Assembly (NCBI GenBank): GCA_021234155.1
Contig: JAJEKV010000131.1
Location: 1,785,288-1,849,287, forward strand
Length of the DNA: 64,000 nucleotides
Direction: 5' to 3'
Origin: Isoetes taiwanensis
Taxonomy: Eukaryota; Streptophyta; Lycopodiopsida; Isoetales; Isoetaceae
The notes below the pieces were generated by a model that had not been told where the DNA came from, did not search any database, and saw only the letters and a list, made by a program, of their open reading frames with translations. Made by a program: the position numbers and the translations under genes. Shown one piece after another: positions 34,001-45,672 of this stretch (its first letter is position 1; each line of letters opens with the position of its first letter).

Positions 34001-35819
34001 TGCCTTGGCCGGGGCCGTCCGTGGTTCAATCGATGCCATTGGTTTGAATTAATGCACGGCGGCCTAGGTGATTAATAAATGCGCCATCCACTAATGGTGT
34101 AACAGGAGGCGGGAAAAAACCGCCCGGTTATTAAATGCGGGCCCAATTGCGAAGCCCGCGTTAATGCGGTGGGGGATTCCGGAGGAAGGGAGCACGATGG
34201 TCGCGATGGCTATGTCCGAACTTCACGTGTAGCCAAAACGATTGCCCTTTCCGGCCGGAGGCCGATTGGAAAAGGGCGATTAGCTGCCGAATCGCTTTGG
34301 CCATTTCTTATTGCATCTGCCGAAGTATTTAAAGGTAAAGCGCCATGGATGATCCGTTGTTAAAAGTCTATTTTAGTCTTATTCTAACCGGTTATGTTAT
34401 TTTACGGATGATGGAGGAGTCGATTAACCCGAAATCAGCCTAAATACCTCCATTAACGAAACCGGAATGGGGAAATGGAAGGAAACTTCGGCTTGGCCAT
34501 TGCCCGATCGCTTGCCTCAAAGATATTGCTCAGATTGAATCCGACCAAGAGGTTCAATCCCCGAACAAGAAGAGATTAAGGGCGGAAGCAAGAACTAAGG
34601 GCTTCACCCGCGAGAAGAATACCCCTGGGCCGGGGGCGAGGCTTCAGTTGATGGCCAATGCCACGAAAAAGCGGATGATCTAAAGAATGCTAAAATGCGG
34701 ATGAGGGGATGAGGCCCGAAAAGTAATATTGAATGTTTTAACGTCAATCCAAGGGAGGAACCGACCAGAAAAGAAATTTTGAAGGACTACGAGGTATGAT
34801 CGGTCGATCGGTCGAAAATGGCGTTGCCGGTCGGTGGATCGCAAAAATCCTACAGCGGGAAGATCGAATCGGAGAATCATAGGTTGAGGTGCATCAATTA
34901 TGGCAAAATTACAGGGCTTCCGGATGCCTAGGGGTCAATTCAAGAACAAGGCTGAGGTGAGGGTTAGAGATTATGGGAAGATAAGTGTGGAGAGATCTCT
35001 TGATCCCGACTTCAAATTTAGCCACAATCGAGGCGAAAACTTGAGGGCAAGGGCAAAGCCGCGAGGCGTATGGCGATGAGCAAATCGCCCTCGGCCTTTT
35101 GGATGACACGGCCCGAGCCGAGTTTATAAAAACTGCAGTCGCGGAGAAAGGAGGCCACGAGAACTAGAAATGCGGTAGAAGCGGATAAGGGAAATCAAGG
35201 AAAGGATTAGGGGCAAGCATGGCAATTTGGATGAGAAGGATTTGTTTGGTGATTTGAGCTATGAACAGCACCAGTTGGGACGAAGACGATGTGAGTCGCG
35301 GAGTTTGAAGTCACATACAGCGATTTTAATTCACCTCCTCCCAAAACCCCAAATTCGAATAGCCCAAGTCTGGTGACCCCAAGGAAGCGGACTTTTGTGT
35401 GCGAGGCCCTGAGGGATCACATTTGATGGCTCCAAACCATATTGTGCATGAAGAATCGAGGAGGAGGAGGAGGAGCACTGAAAATCACAGATGAATTGGC
35501 TCCCCCGGCCCCAGAGCAAGATAAAAATGTGGTATTTGTATATCTTTGGACCCCACTTCTTTGAATCTCTAAAATTATATGACAGAGGGATTAGAAAGGA
35601 GCTTTGGCGGTTTAGATTTTCTCTGAATTATCCAATTGTGGTTCAAAGTCCTCTCGTTGAAGGTGGGCAGCAAATCATCCGATGTTGAATTCCACATCTC
35701 GAGAGACGAGAGGCACGAAAATTCTCGACTATTCGGGTGACCTCGGTATTGAAGATTCAGAGATCGATGCCGAACCCTAGGAGCCTATTCTTGTATGTGT
35801 GTTGTCTTTGTTTTATTTC
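34001..35819 (+). other. MULE interior upstream of the Ulp1 gene
   Basis: Purine-rich, coding-like but fragmented. Plus-strand stretches such as SDFNSPPPKTPNSNSPSLVT (about 35312-35372) and LKITDELAPPAPEQDKNVVF (about 35477-35540) look like N-terminal exons of the Ulp1 gene or of another captured gene, broken by shifts. A clean model could not be built. Confidence 0.4.
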
Positions 35820-36658
35820 TTGCATGGTATGCTAAGTTGAGCTTTGGCGGGGTTCTTGCACACTCAATTCCTCACCAAAAATCTTTGTCATCATGTCTTC
35901 CTCCACCCTGCTTTGCTTTTGGCTTTGTTTCTAAATGGCACAAAACCGGGGCCTCCGTGGTGCCCTCTGGCGATTCGTCAAGCTAATTCCGGGATCCCCT
36001 TTGGCAAGGCCGTGTGGAAAATCCAAAGATGCAGTTCTACTACATACCGGTCAATGCCAGGTAAATTGGGTTTGGGAAGTGGATTTTTTATTGCCTTTTT
36101 AGTTCTGGTTTGAATTGATGACAGCTTGTCCTATGCAGTGGCCACTGGAGCCTCTTCATTTTGGTGGCTGATCCTTTGGCATGCCAGAAATTGAAGAAGC
36201 CTTGCCCTTGCATATTGCACTTCGATTCCTTTGATCCCCTCCATGCTCCAACACGCGGGTTCATCACTTTGTGAGTGCAAAATTTGGTAACTATTCATTC
36301 ATAGCCTATCTTCTAATGCCTTGAATTGCAGGTTTTTAAGTGATGTATTTAAGAGGTGGAGGCACGAGGAATCAGCACTGCATAATGCACCAGTAATCTT
36401 GATGGAAGCTCCACAGCAGCACAACAACCAGGATTGTGGCATCTATGTTATTGGTTGTGTGCAGAAATTCATCAAAGAAATCTACATGAAGGATATAGAT
36501 GTGAGTTGTCTATGTCTTAACTTCTGTCTTTCTTGATCAGCAAATTTATTTAGTGTCCATTTATAATCTACTGTGTACAGATGGTGATCCACAGGGACTG
36601 GTTTGCCAAAGAAGAGATGGACAATTTGAGGACAAGCTTCAAGGTCATCTGCCTTTAA
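35820..36658 (+). pseudogene. Ulp1-type (C48) SUMO protease-like gene inside the MULE
   Basis: Encodes a ubiquitin-like-protein-specific cysteine protease domain, a family that cleaves SUMO from targets. Seen: exon to 36060 (MQFYYIPVNA), exon 36139-36270, exon 36332-36500 and exon 36581-36658, all with GT-AG introns and consistent phase. The catalytic histidine is in SGHWSLFILVADP, the aspartate in CILHFDSFDP, and the oxyanion and cysteine segment is QQHNNQDCGIYVIGC. The triad is intact. C-terminus: MVIHRDWFAKEEMDN to a stop at 36658. Upstream, the readable stretch from about 35820 (VFLHPALLLALF, GASVVPSGDSSS) needs a frame change near 35980, so the N-terminal part is damaged. Known: MULEs that carry Ulp1-like genes occur in flowering plants. 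Inferred: the gene is part of this element rather than host sequence. Confidence 0.75.
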
Positions 36659-37079
36659 GTTAAGTGGCCCTAAAAGCGGGAAAATCAACCTTCTACTTGC
36701 AGGGGGTAGCAACCAATTCGATCGACCCATTGACCCGTTTGATCTTTGAATGGTCCATATGAGAAAAAAACTTTTGATCCTTGTTCAACAATGTAAATTT
36801 TTTGCTATGATTGTAAAATATGACGGTTTTTGAATGGTTAATTGATGTGGGAAATAGCTTTTGTTTTTCCTTATCGGGTTTACTCTGAGCTGTCAATCTG
36901 CATCCCCTCAATTCATAACGGATGTTGGCCCGCAGATGTTTGGGAATTTGAACACCTCTGGGATCCCCAAACTTGAATAGCTCACGGGATCCCGAAGTTT
37001 GAACACCTCCGGGATCCCGGGGAGGCAAATATTAAAACAACCAATGGAAAAGACAAAAACAAAAAAAAAAAAAACCTAT

Positions 37080-37860
37080 TGTGGTGATCCCGATGGGGAA
37101 TAAATTCAAACCTAAGAACCATAGAGCCTTAGAAAAAAAAAAGCCTCTCCCCCCCCCCATCATCCGGGATGGTGGGAGGTGGGGATCACCATGGTGATCC
37201 CCACCTTGGGATCACCGGGTGATGATCCGGTGGGGATCACTAATGATCCCCCACCTCCCGGGATCACTGATCACCGGGGCCTAAATAAAAAGCTTAGCAC
37301 CATAGGGAGAAAAAAAAAGGCCCGTCCCGGCCATCCGGTGATCCGGAGGTGGGGATCACCATGGGGATCCCATGGTGATCCCCACCTCAGGGATCACCAT
37401 ATGATCCCATTGTACCTAATAGGCAGATCAAATCCCACTAGTCGATCCCGAAATCACCGGATCACTGGGGCCAATAAATTTGAAAAGCTTAGCACCATAG
37501 AGCCTTAGAAAAAAAAAAATCTGGTGATCCGGGATCCGGGGATCACCCATGGTGATCCCCACCTCCGGGATCACCGGGTGGCGGAGGGAATATAACCATT
37601 GTACCCTAATAGGCGGGGAAAAAAAAAAAAGTCCGTCTCGCGTCACGGTGATCCGGGAGGTGGGGATCACCACTAGTGATCCCGACCTCGGGATCACCCA
37701 ATCATCCTGAGCGGGGAATAAATTCGAAACCTTAGAACCATAGAGCCTTAGAAAAAAAGGCTCGTCCCTCACATCTGGTGATCCCGGAGGTGGGGATCAC
37801 CACCGGCGATCCAGTCATCCGGGATCCCCAAGCGTGGATTCCGTCCTCCGGGATCCCCAC
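37080..37860. repeat. GATC-rich hairpin satellite array 1 within the MULE
   Basis: About five irregular units. Each holds an ACCATAGAGCCTTAGAAAAA-type spacer and then GGTGATCCCGGAGGTGGGGA followed by TCACC and its inverted partner. The core is the same module found in the TIRs. Confidence 0.8.
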
Positions 37861-38700
37861 GTCCAAAAAAATAATAGAGGTACCTAGCCATTGAAAAAAA
37901 GGTCCACTTTACCACTTTACCATTACAAATTGAAATCAAGGGTTAACCGTTGTACAACGGATAGTACAACGGTTGATTCATGAGTCTATATATACCTTAG
38001 TGGTTCTTGCTAGAAAGTAAGTTGGGGCTTGGTTTCAATTGAGTTCGATAGGTCGAGTGGCGGATGGTGAGGACCGACAACACTCTGGCCAGGCGGTGCC
38101 ATCAATGCACCGCGACCTTGAGGATATTCTCATCCACTTGAATGAAATTCGAGGGAGGAAGTGGGGCTAGATCTCGCCCAACCCGACAAAGACATCAAAA
38201 GCGTTCCAAAGTAAGCATGTTGTTGTCTTCCTTCACATTTATGTTCTACTTTCATACTAATCTTTTCAGCCATCTTTGCATGATCCCCTCATGGTTCATG
38301 CGAGAGCCGTGGAGAATGGGGAATACAACACAGAGACCCCTAGGCCTCTGGACAATGATCCCGGTCGGCCAAGCCACAGGGCATTGCTTTGGGAATTGAA
38401 GAAGTGCATTATCCAGGGCAAGGCTTTGAAGAATTTGCTAGCTACGGACATTGTGCGGGAAGGCAACACCCTAAAAGCACCTTCGAGGAAATGTATCTTT
38501 GCCGCGGAGGATCGCGAAAAGAAGGTTCTAATTAGGAAGTCCTAGAGGGGTCTGATCCATCTTTATCGACATCTTCGATCACATCATGTGGACACTACCA
38601 CGGGTGTGCCGGATGTAACTTCTTGAGGACGTCCGGGGCGGAAGGCATGGCAATTAGCTTGATGTTGATTCAGAATGATTCGGAATTAGAATGTCAGTTT
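37861..38700 (+). CDS. Hypothetical spliced gene fragment between the two satellite arrays
   Basis: A TATATATA box (37987-37994) precedes transcribed-looking sequence. A coding-like exon reads DGEDRQHSGQAVPSMHRDLE, then DILIHLNEIRGRKWG (about 38067-38170). A probable intron runs from GTAAGC (about 38211) to a TTTTCAG acceptor at about 38270. The next exon is open to 38545, with ENGEYNTETPRPLDNDPGRP and LLWELKKCIIQGKALKNLL. I do not recognise the family. No ATG-initiated full frame exists, so this is a partial or captured gene. Being bracketed by satellite arrays inside a MULE suggests transposon capture. Confidence 0.45.
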
Positions 38701-38779
38701 TAGGCCATTGTAAGGCCCCATTGTAACTTAAGATCCATTTGAAACATGCAAATGAATTGAATTAAACCATTAGGAAATA

Positions 38780-39640
38780 AATAGACCTTAGAACCATGGT
38801 ACCTTAGGGGGAGAAAAGAAAATAAAAAATGAATCCCGGCCCGCTGGAGATCCCGGAGGTGGGGATCACCACGTGATCCCATCCTCCGGGATCACCCGCC
38901 AGCGGAGCCGAGATTAAAATTATAACCTTAGAACCATTGTATGCGTTGGGGAAAAAAAAATAAAAATAATCCCGTCCCGCTGCTTTCTTTGGTGATCCCA
39001 GGTGGGGATCACCACAACGCGATCCCATCCTCCCGGGATCACCAAAGAAAGGACGGGATTAAAATGATAACCTTAGAACCATTGTGCGTTGGGGAAAAGA
39101 AAATAAAAATAATCCGTCGCTGCTGGTGATCCGGAGGTGGGGATCACCACGTGATCCCATCCTCCCGGGATCACCCAGCGGGGGGATTAAAATGATAACC
39201 TTAGAACCATTGTACGTTGGGGGAAAAGAAAATAAAAAATAATCCCGTCCGCCTGCTGGTGATCCCGGAGGTGGGGATCACCACACGTGATTCCATCCTC
39301 CGGGATCACCAGCAGGCGGACGGGATTAAAATGATAACCTTAGAACCATTGTACGTTGGGGGAAAAGAAAATAAAAAATAATCCCGTCCGCCTGATGGTG
39401 ATCCCGGAGGTGGGGATCACCACACGTGATCCCATCCTCCGGGATCACCAGCAGGCGGACGTGATCAAATTGATAACCCTAGAACCATTGTACCTTAGGT
39501 GAAAAAAAAATTAAAACATAACCCCGTCCGCCTGCTCGTGATCCCGGAGGTGGGGATCACCACACGTGATCCCATGCTCCGGGATCACCAGCAGGCGGAC
39601 GGGATTAAAATGATAACCTTAGAACCATGATACCTTGGGG
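38780..39640. repeat. GATC-rich hairpin satellite array 2 within the MULE
   Basis: Six to seven units with a 128-140 bp period; GATAACCTTAGAACCATTGT-type anchors start at 39066, 39194, 39333, 39472 and 39612. In each unit AATCCCGTCCGCCTGCTGGT...GATCCCGGAGG is mirrored by CCTCCGGGATC...ACCAGCAGGCGGACGGGATT, giving hairpins with about 30-bp arms around GTGGGGATCACCACACGTGA. Confidence 0.9.
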
Positions 39641-39789
39641 GGAAACATTTACCATTACAAAACATTTACCATTTACCATTACCTTAGAACATTTAAACAT
39701 TACATTTAGTGATATTCGACTCATTGAAAGATTGAGAAATAAAAGTCATGTTAGATTAGAGAGTCATGTTTCAGGTCCCGAAATTTGGG

Positions 39790-42575
39790 CCTCATGGTGC
39801 CTTGCATGAGGCCTCCATCTGAAGTTCCTTCCAACTCTTCCTTGCTTTCTTCACCTTATGTTTTCCAAGTTCTATAACAGGCTTCAGCCGTGACAAGCTA
39901 GTACCACAATTCACCTCCAAGGTAAGTTCGGGTAGAGTTGATATATTAGTGCTCGTGCCAACTATGTCATCCATCTTCTCAAGTCTAAAGTCGAGCTGCC
40001 TCATGAGAGAATCAGTTGCAACTAAAATGTTAGGATCTTTTTGAGCCCTAGACATCACTCTAGCAATTACCGCTTCCAAGGAGGCCTGAGTCTTGTTCAA
40101 GTCCACTTGACTGCTTGTTTGCAAGGGAGACTCTTCCCCTAGGCGTACTATCTCAAGCACCTCCGATCCCTGGTCTCCACAACTCTCTTGCACGGCTTCG
40201 TATTGCTTCAGGTGGTCCATGCCCCCACCTATTGTCCCATATTGGGAACCCAACACCTGTAAGAGATCTTGATCCCTGTAATTGCCAAGCATTTGCATAA
40301 CTTTCACCTGATGCTTACATAGATTACCCTTGGCTCCCCAAGGGCAATCACAACATGCCCAATTCTTGTGTGCTCCAGCAACAAAGTCACGGGCCCTGTC
40401 CAAAGTGCTTTCGGTTTGCACTTCAGCCTCGCCCTCCTCGAAGTTGGTAATTGTGACTTGTTAGGTCGGCAATTCTCCGAGCGCCTCTAATTGCGCACTC
40501 TACTATTTGTTCCTGTGAGGTGTTCACTACAAATCCATGTTCCTTCATAGACCTAGAACATAGCTATATATCAACCATTTGCAAGGTAAGTTTGCAAGGT
40601 AAATAGTGATATGTAAATGTTACCTCATATAAGCCATGTGTGTCTCCACATTGTTAGTGAGAATGTAGAGCAACCAGTCAATTCTCACCCTCGAAGTGCA
40701 CGTTTACATATGCCTAGGCGCAACTTAAGGGCAGCATGCCATGCCTCTATGGCAGCATTGGTCTCTTGATTGGAGTGCATGTACATTCTTGTAGCCAATA
40801 CCCATTCACAGATGTTCTTAGTCCACTCCTTACTCATGTAGGCCGACAATTTAGGGTATTGAGGATACTTCCTCACCAACTCTTCCAATCTCTTGATAGC
40901 CTCTTTCCTAACAGCTTCCCTGTACTCATGACCATACTCATTGTCCCCTACAGGACCCTCTGTCTTGTACATTATATTCCCTAGCTCCTTGAACATTTCA
41001 TTTCTATGCACCTTACTCCTTACATTTTTGCTTAGCCACTTAATCCAGGCTCTTCTCACATGCCAAATGCATATTTGCACAGGCACGTTTGGGAAAACCT
41101 ACAAGTGTTAGTGTTAGAAAGTATGCAAGAAAGTATAACTTGGGGGAAAATTGCCAGGCATCACTTACATTTTTTACCGCCTTGATTTCAAAGATCAGCA
41201 TCGTCAGTTATGATGCAAGAAGGGTGCCATCCGGATCATCACGGCATAATGAATCCTTTAGTGCTTTCAACCACTTAGTTATAGCCCTACTTTTTGAGAA
41301 TTGGTTATGACATATGCCAATGGCATGCCATTGCAATGGTCATCGAAGGCAATGAGTGTAAAAAGATAGTACACATAATTGAAACCAATAGGCTGTCATT
41401 GCATCTTGAATTTTAAACCAATAGATGTCATTGCATGATTGAAACCAACTGCATTAGCCATTTTAAAGTGACTATGGAAAAGAACTAGAATGGAAATGAA
41501 CTCTTAGAGTGTACCTCTTGTCATTAGTTTTGAAGGTTGCATCCATGCAAATGGCCCTATTCTTTCCAAATTTCAGCATTGCCTCTCTTTGGATTGGAGT
41601 CATCACTCCCAATTGGAGCGATGTCACCATGTTCATACAAGAACACGGGACTCTAGATGTTGTTGCACCCACATGTTGATGCTAGTGGGAAGGTCTTCAT
41701 GTAGCTTCCAAGTGTTTCTAACAACACTCTTCTCAATGTTGTAAACATCCCGGGATCTTGACATGTCATCCCTACACAAACTATCCTTGCCATGCACATC
41801 TACTTTAAATCTCCACCTCTCCTCGTGCATGTTCATAACACTTAAGTGGGTGTGCCAATGCCGCGAGCTTTTCTCTAACCCATTCCCTCAATTCTGTGAG
41901 ATCCACGGTGCTAGCTTGAATCTGATACCTTTCTCTACGTCAACAAATTTACCATGGCAAGGCTCACCTTGGAGATTTCTATGCTCAAACCCATAATAAG
42001 TAACTTGAGAGCATTCGGGAGAAGGTAGAGTTGCCTAATGGTAAAATGGCATTGGCAGCCCCTCGCACACTCTCACCCCTCTCAACTCTTTTCTGCGTGT
42101 GCGGGTTGGCGTGGTCCATCGGCAACCACGTGAGTGTTCAAAGTCTTGTCACAGGGACCATATGTGCACCAATACCTATTTTGAGTGTTCAAAATTAGTG
42201 CATGAAAGTAGTGCATGTACATCTAAGAATTAAATATACTTCTGCTACAATGTTTTCTACTACATAAACAACAACAACAACAACAGTAAACTAGAGGATA
42301 GGGTTTTTTAAATACATACCTTTTCATAGTCAAATAAGAATCCCTGGTTGGCCTCTTTAGCACCCTCTCGGGATTGGAACTCCTTAAGTAGAAGCTGCAC
42401 GGTGCCACACAATTTCTTTGCTCTCCAAGAATGAAGTCTTCAACCCGGTTTGTTGGGAGGTAGCAGGTCCACACAAGCATTTCTCCACCTCCCTGTACAG
42501 AAGGAACTTGGTGCTCTTCTGGAAACCAGTGTAGGTTGCTATGGTCGAAAATGCCATTAGGGGGTGACTCCACAT
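39790..42575 (-). pseudogene. MULE transposase with SWIM zinc finger, decayed
   Basis: Minus-strand fragments appear in the order of a plant MULE transposase. N-terminal part (42575-42330): LHWFPEEHQVPSVQGGGEML and GEQRNCVAPCSFYLRSSNPE. Then ERWRFKVDVHGKDSL and PTSINMWVQQHLES (41836-41633). Next comes the first catalytic-Asp block ICMDATFKTNDKRYTL (about 41560-41515), then DPDGTLLAS (about 41230). The conserved ICIWHVRRAWIKWLSKNV follows at 41080, with the Glu-containing ETNAAIEAWHAALK (about 40760). Last is the SWIM finger C-D-C...C-K-H within CCDCPWGAKGNLCKHQVKVM (about 40360-40300). Several frameshifts and stops separate the blocks. Known: MULE transposases use a DDE catalytic core and bind TIRs. 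This copy cannot be active as read. Confidence 0.8.
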
Positions 42576-42784
42576 GTATTTTTTAAAGACGGCGGTGGGA
42601 ATGGCGAGAAAGGGAACTCAGATATACGTTTTTTACCTCCTAAAAATGATCTTAAGCAGATAAATACCTGTGCTATCTTCTCCTCCAGCCCCCAAACGTC
42701 CATAGCTGCAAGGGGCCGCTTCGAACAGCAGCAGCAGCGCAGAGAAATTCTCCGTCTGTGCAGCAGCAGCGCAGAGAAATTCTG

Positions 42785-44377
42785 GAAGACAAATGTGCGA
42801 TCCCGGAGGGTGGTTTCTGACGTCCCAGGTGTCCAGATCGGGATGGTTGGTCCGTGCATGGGCTGACATGTTCAAAACTGGCCGCACGATCATTCCACGC
42901 CCGCTGGCCACCGTCGATTTTCATGCAAATCGTACGTGGGGATCCCGGAGGAAGGAATCACCACCGGAGGTGGTGATCCCGGAGGCGGGGATAACGAGGC
43001 GGATATCGGATCGCCGATATCGGCCCCCACGTTGGTGATCCCGGCGGCCGATATCGGTCCGCCGTTCAATGTTGTTAAGTACGTCAAAATCCGTACCTTT
43101 AAAAAACGTTTTTTAAGATTTTTTGAAGATTTTTAAAATTTTTGGAAAAAATCTTTAAAAACGTATTTCATATAAAATACGTTAAAAATCTTTAAAATCC
43201 TTAAAAATCTTTAAAAATCCTTAGACTGTGATTTTGTTTATCCAAATATATGATATTCTTGAACATATTTATCCTTGTATATGAACTTTTTATGTTTCTT
43301 AACCTCTATAATAATGTTTTTCTGAACTTTGTTAAGAGTTGTATGGCAAAACAACTATGATATCTTTGTAGTTGAACTTAATAGTTTCTAGTAGCAGCAT
43401 AAACTTCTAATTTACTTGTTGGCATGCGACATCTTGTAACTTATAGCAAAAATGTGCATTTTAACCGTAGCAAATATATCCAATAAAGCAGTGCAAAGAA
43501 TGTGTAGTTTTTTTTTTTTTTTTGACCATACCAAATCATAAAAATCCTTTAAAAAACGTGAGGATTTTTATAAAGGTACTTTAAAAATAAAAAACGGGTT
43601 TTTTAACAACATTGCCGCCGTTATCGGCCTTCGGTGGGTGATCCCGGAGGAAGGAATCGCGTGCGGCGGTGTGGGTGATCCCGGAGGGCAGCATCTTCCC
43701 GGGTCCCCGAGGCCGGCCTGAGTCGGCCATGGTGGTGATCCCGAGGCCGGATCAGTGGCGTGATATATCGGTGGCCGATATCGGCCACGCGATGGCGATC
43801 CCCGGAGGAGGGGATCCACACCACGGTGATATCGGGCGCTGTTATCGGCCGGCTTGGTGATCCGGTGAGGCAGGATAACGGCCGGGAGATATCGGGCCCG
43901 CCGTTACATCGGCCTTCTGCCGGATCCCGAGGAAAAGGAATCACGTCCGGCGGTGGGTGATCCCGAGGCCGGATTTCCACCGGTCCTCGAGGCCGCCCGA
44001 AGTCGGCCATGGTGTAGTGGGGCCCGGGATCGAGGTGGCGTGATATCGGGTGGCGATATCGCCACCTGGCGATATCCCCAGGAGGGACTCACACACGGCG
44101 ATATCGGGGGCGCGGTTATCAGCCGTATTTGGTGATCCCGGAGGCGGATCGCGCTTCGGCGATTCCGGAGGGCGGATCAGCGTTGGTGATACCGAGGGGG
44201 GAACACCGCGGGCCGCCCGGATGTGCGGGCCCGACGCCGATTTATCACGGACCCTCCACGTGTGTCGAAGACGGGCGAACGGGGGTCCCAACGTGGATTC
44301 GTCGAGCCACAGCGGTACCGAGGAGGGCGGTTTTACCTCCGGGATCCCCGAAACCAGGGTAAGACTATCCTGAAACC
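42785..44377 (-). repeat. Right long TIR of the MULE
   Basis: Inverted partner of the left TIR; about 1.05 kb once the 548-bp nested hAT-type element is discounted. The outer end is nearly identical to the left end for about 40 bp; the interior has diverged by many small indels. Confidence 0.85.
43067..43614. mobile_element. hAT-type non-autonomous element (MITE) nested in the MULE TIR
   Basis: Terminal inverted repeats CAATGTTGTTAA and TTAACAACATTG with subterminal runs of TTTAAAAAACG and CTTTAAAAATCC. Flanked by the 8-bp duplication CCGCCGTT (43059-43066 and 43615-43622), the length used by hAT transposases. Length 548 bp, AT-rich against a GC-rich host, no ORF. It inserted after the MULE TIRs existed. 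Confidence 0.9.
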
Positions 44378-44386
44378 TCGATTGTG

Positions 44387-45672
44387 CATGTGAACCCATA
44401 GCCCGAATTCAACACTCTATTTATACAAGCTTATAGAATTTGTAAGCCTTAGCAGTGGCCTTCAAATTTGATCTTTGGGCTTTATGGGGCGGCTTGATGG
44501 CAGTTTGATCTTTAGACTACATATGCTATGTAGGAGGGGTTAAAACCCCTGTAAGAGCCTATTATTCTTTGCCTACAACCTGTTTATCATGATAAACAAT
44601 GTGTGAACAACACATTATGCCTAATCACTGTTCTAGATCAAACGTAAGCAACATTGGGATCTAAAATTGCCGAGGACATGCCAGTTAAAGAACTATGAAC
44701 AAGTAGAATAGAGTCGTCGGAAAGGGTGAGGCTCCAATAAGGTATGAAAGGTTGTAGTTGGTGGTTTTTTATATGTGATGCTTATGCTTACATTCCATAT
44801 TTTTGATATGTGATGCTTATGCTTACATTTCATATATTCTCATTTAAACATTAGAAGAAATTTATTGCAGTGGCCTTGGCTGCTGCGAACATTTGTCTTA
44901 TCCATTTCCTTTATGTGTTGGAAGTGAATTAGAAGACAAGAATGTTTGTATAGGGAGGGGTTTGTATTGAGTCCAAACTATGCGAAGGAGGACTAGCCTT
45001 TAAGAAGTATATGTAAATCCATTATGCACCCATTTGATGGAACAAATATTTACATGATGTGGATTTTGTACAGGATTAATAGGTGCAGTGGGATTTCTCA
45101 CATTCTGCATCAATTCCTCACGTATATAGCTGAGTGCAACTGTAAGATCCTCTAGTTTCGTTATTGTCTCACCTTGAGAACCCGACATAAGATAAGATAA
45201 GTTTTTTTAACGTCCACAGAAACTCCCATGTGGTTTGCCAGTAATATACTGAGGTAGTTCTTATCCAGTAAAGATATGTATCTGCGGATCCGAGAATTGG
45301 ATGCTATAAATGTCTTATTAGTGCAAAATTAGACTAGCCCTAGTACAAATTAGCACAAGTTACCATAATAATTTGAACTTATCTTTTCCCAATTCATCGA
45401 AAATGGGACAAAGACACAACTTTTGGGTAGAATTTGAGTAGCTCACCATCCAATTAGTTCGTTCAGGGTTAAACAACTGGCAATTTAATGCAAGGCAATA
45501 GCAATGCAAGATAACAAATATAGAAAAACTAAGAACAATGATTCCACAATTATCCTCGCAGAAGGAAATTGCTGGCCTCAAGCTACTTGCTGAAAGATCG
45601 CTCAGAGTTAGGCAGTTCTAGATGCACAGGATCGCCCCCTCTCGTCATTGTCTCTTCTCGTTTTATATTTGG
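44387..45672. other. Intergenic between MULE and the large candidate element
   Basis: Contains a 35-36 bp tandem duplication (ATATGTGATGCTTATGCTTA, about 44770-44836). A short minus ORF (45000-45188, ITKLEDLTVALSYIREELMQ) is not recognised. Confidence 0.45.

Larger units (their letters stand above)
32819..44377. mobile_element. Giant Mutator-like element (MULE) with long TIRs and Ulp1-type gene
   Basis: The element begins GGCTCAGAATAGTCTTACCC and its reversed right end begins GGTTTCAGGATAGTCTTACC. It is flanked by identical 9-bp copies TCGATTGTG (32810-32818 and 44378-44386), the duplication length typical of Mutator. Length 11,559 bp. It holds a MULE transposase relic with SWIM finger on the minus strand, a spliced Ulp1 protease gene and another spliced fragment on the plus strand, and two hairpin-satellite arrays. 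An hAT-type insertion sits in the right TIR. TIR copies have diverged and transposase frames are broken, so this copy is old and non-autonomous. Confidence 0.9.
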
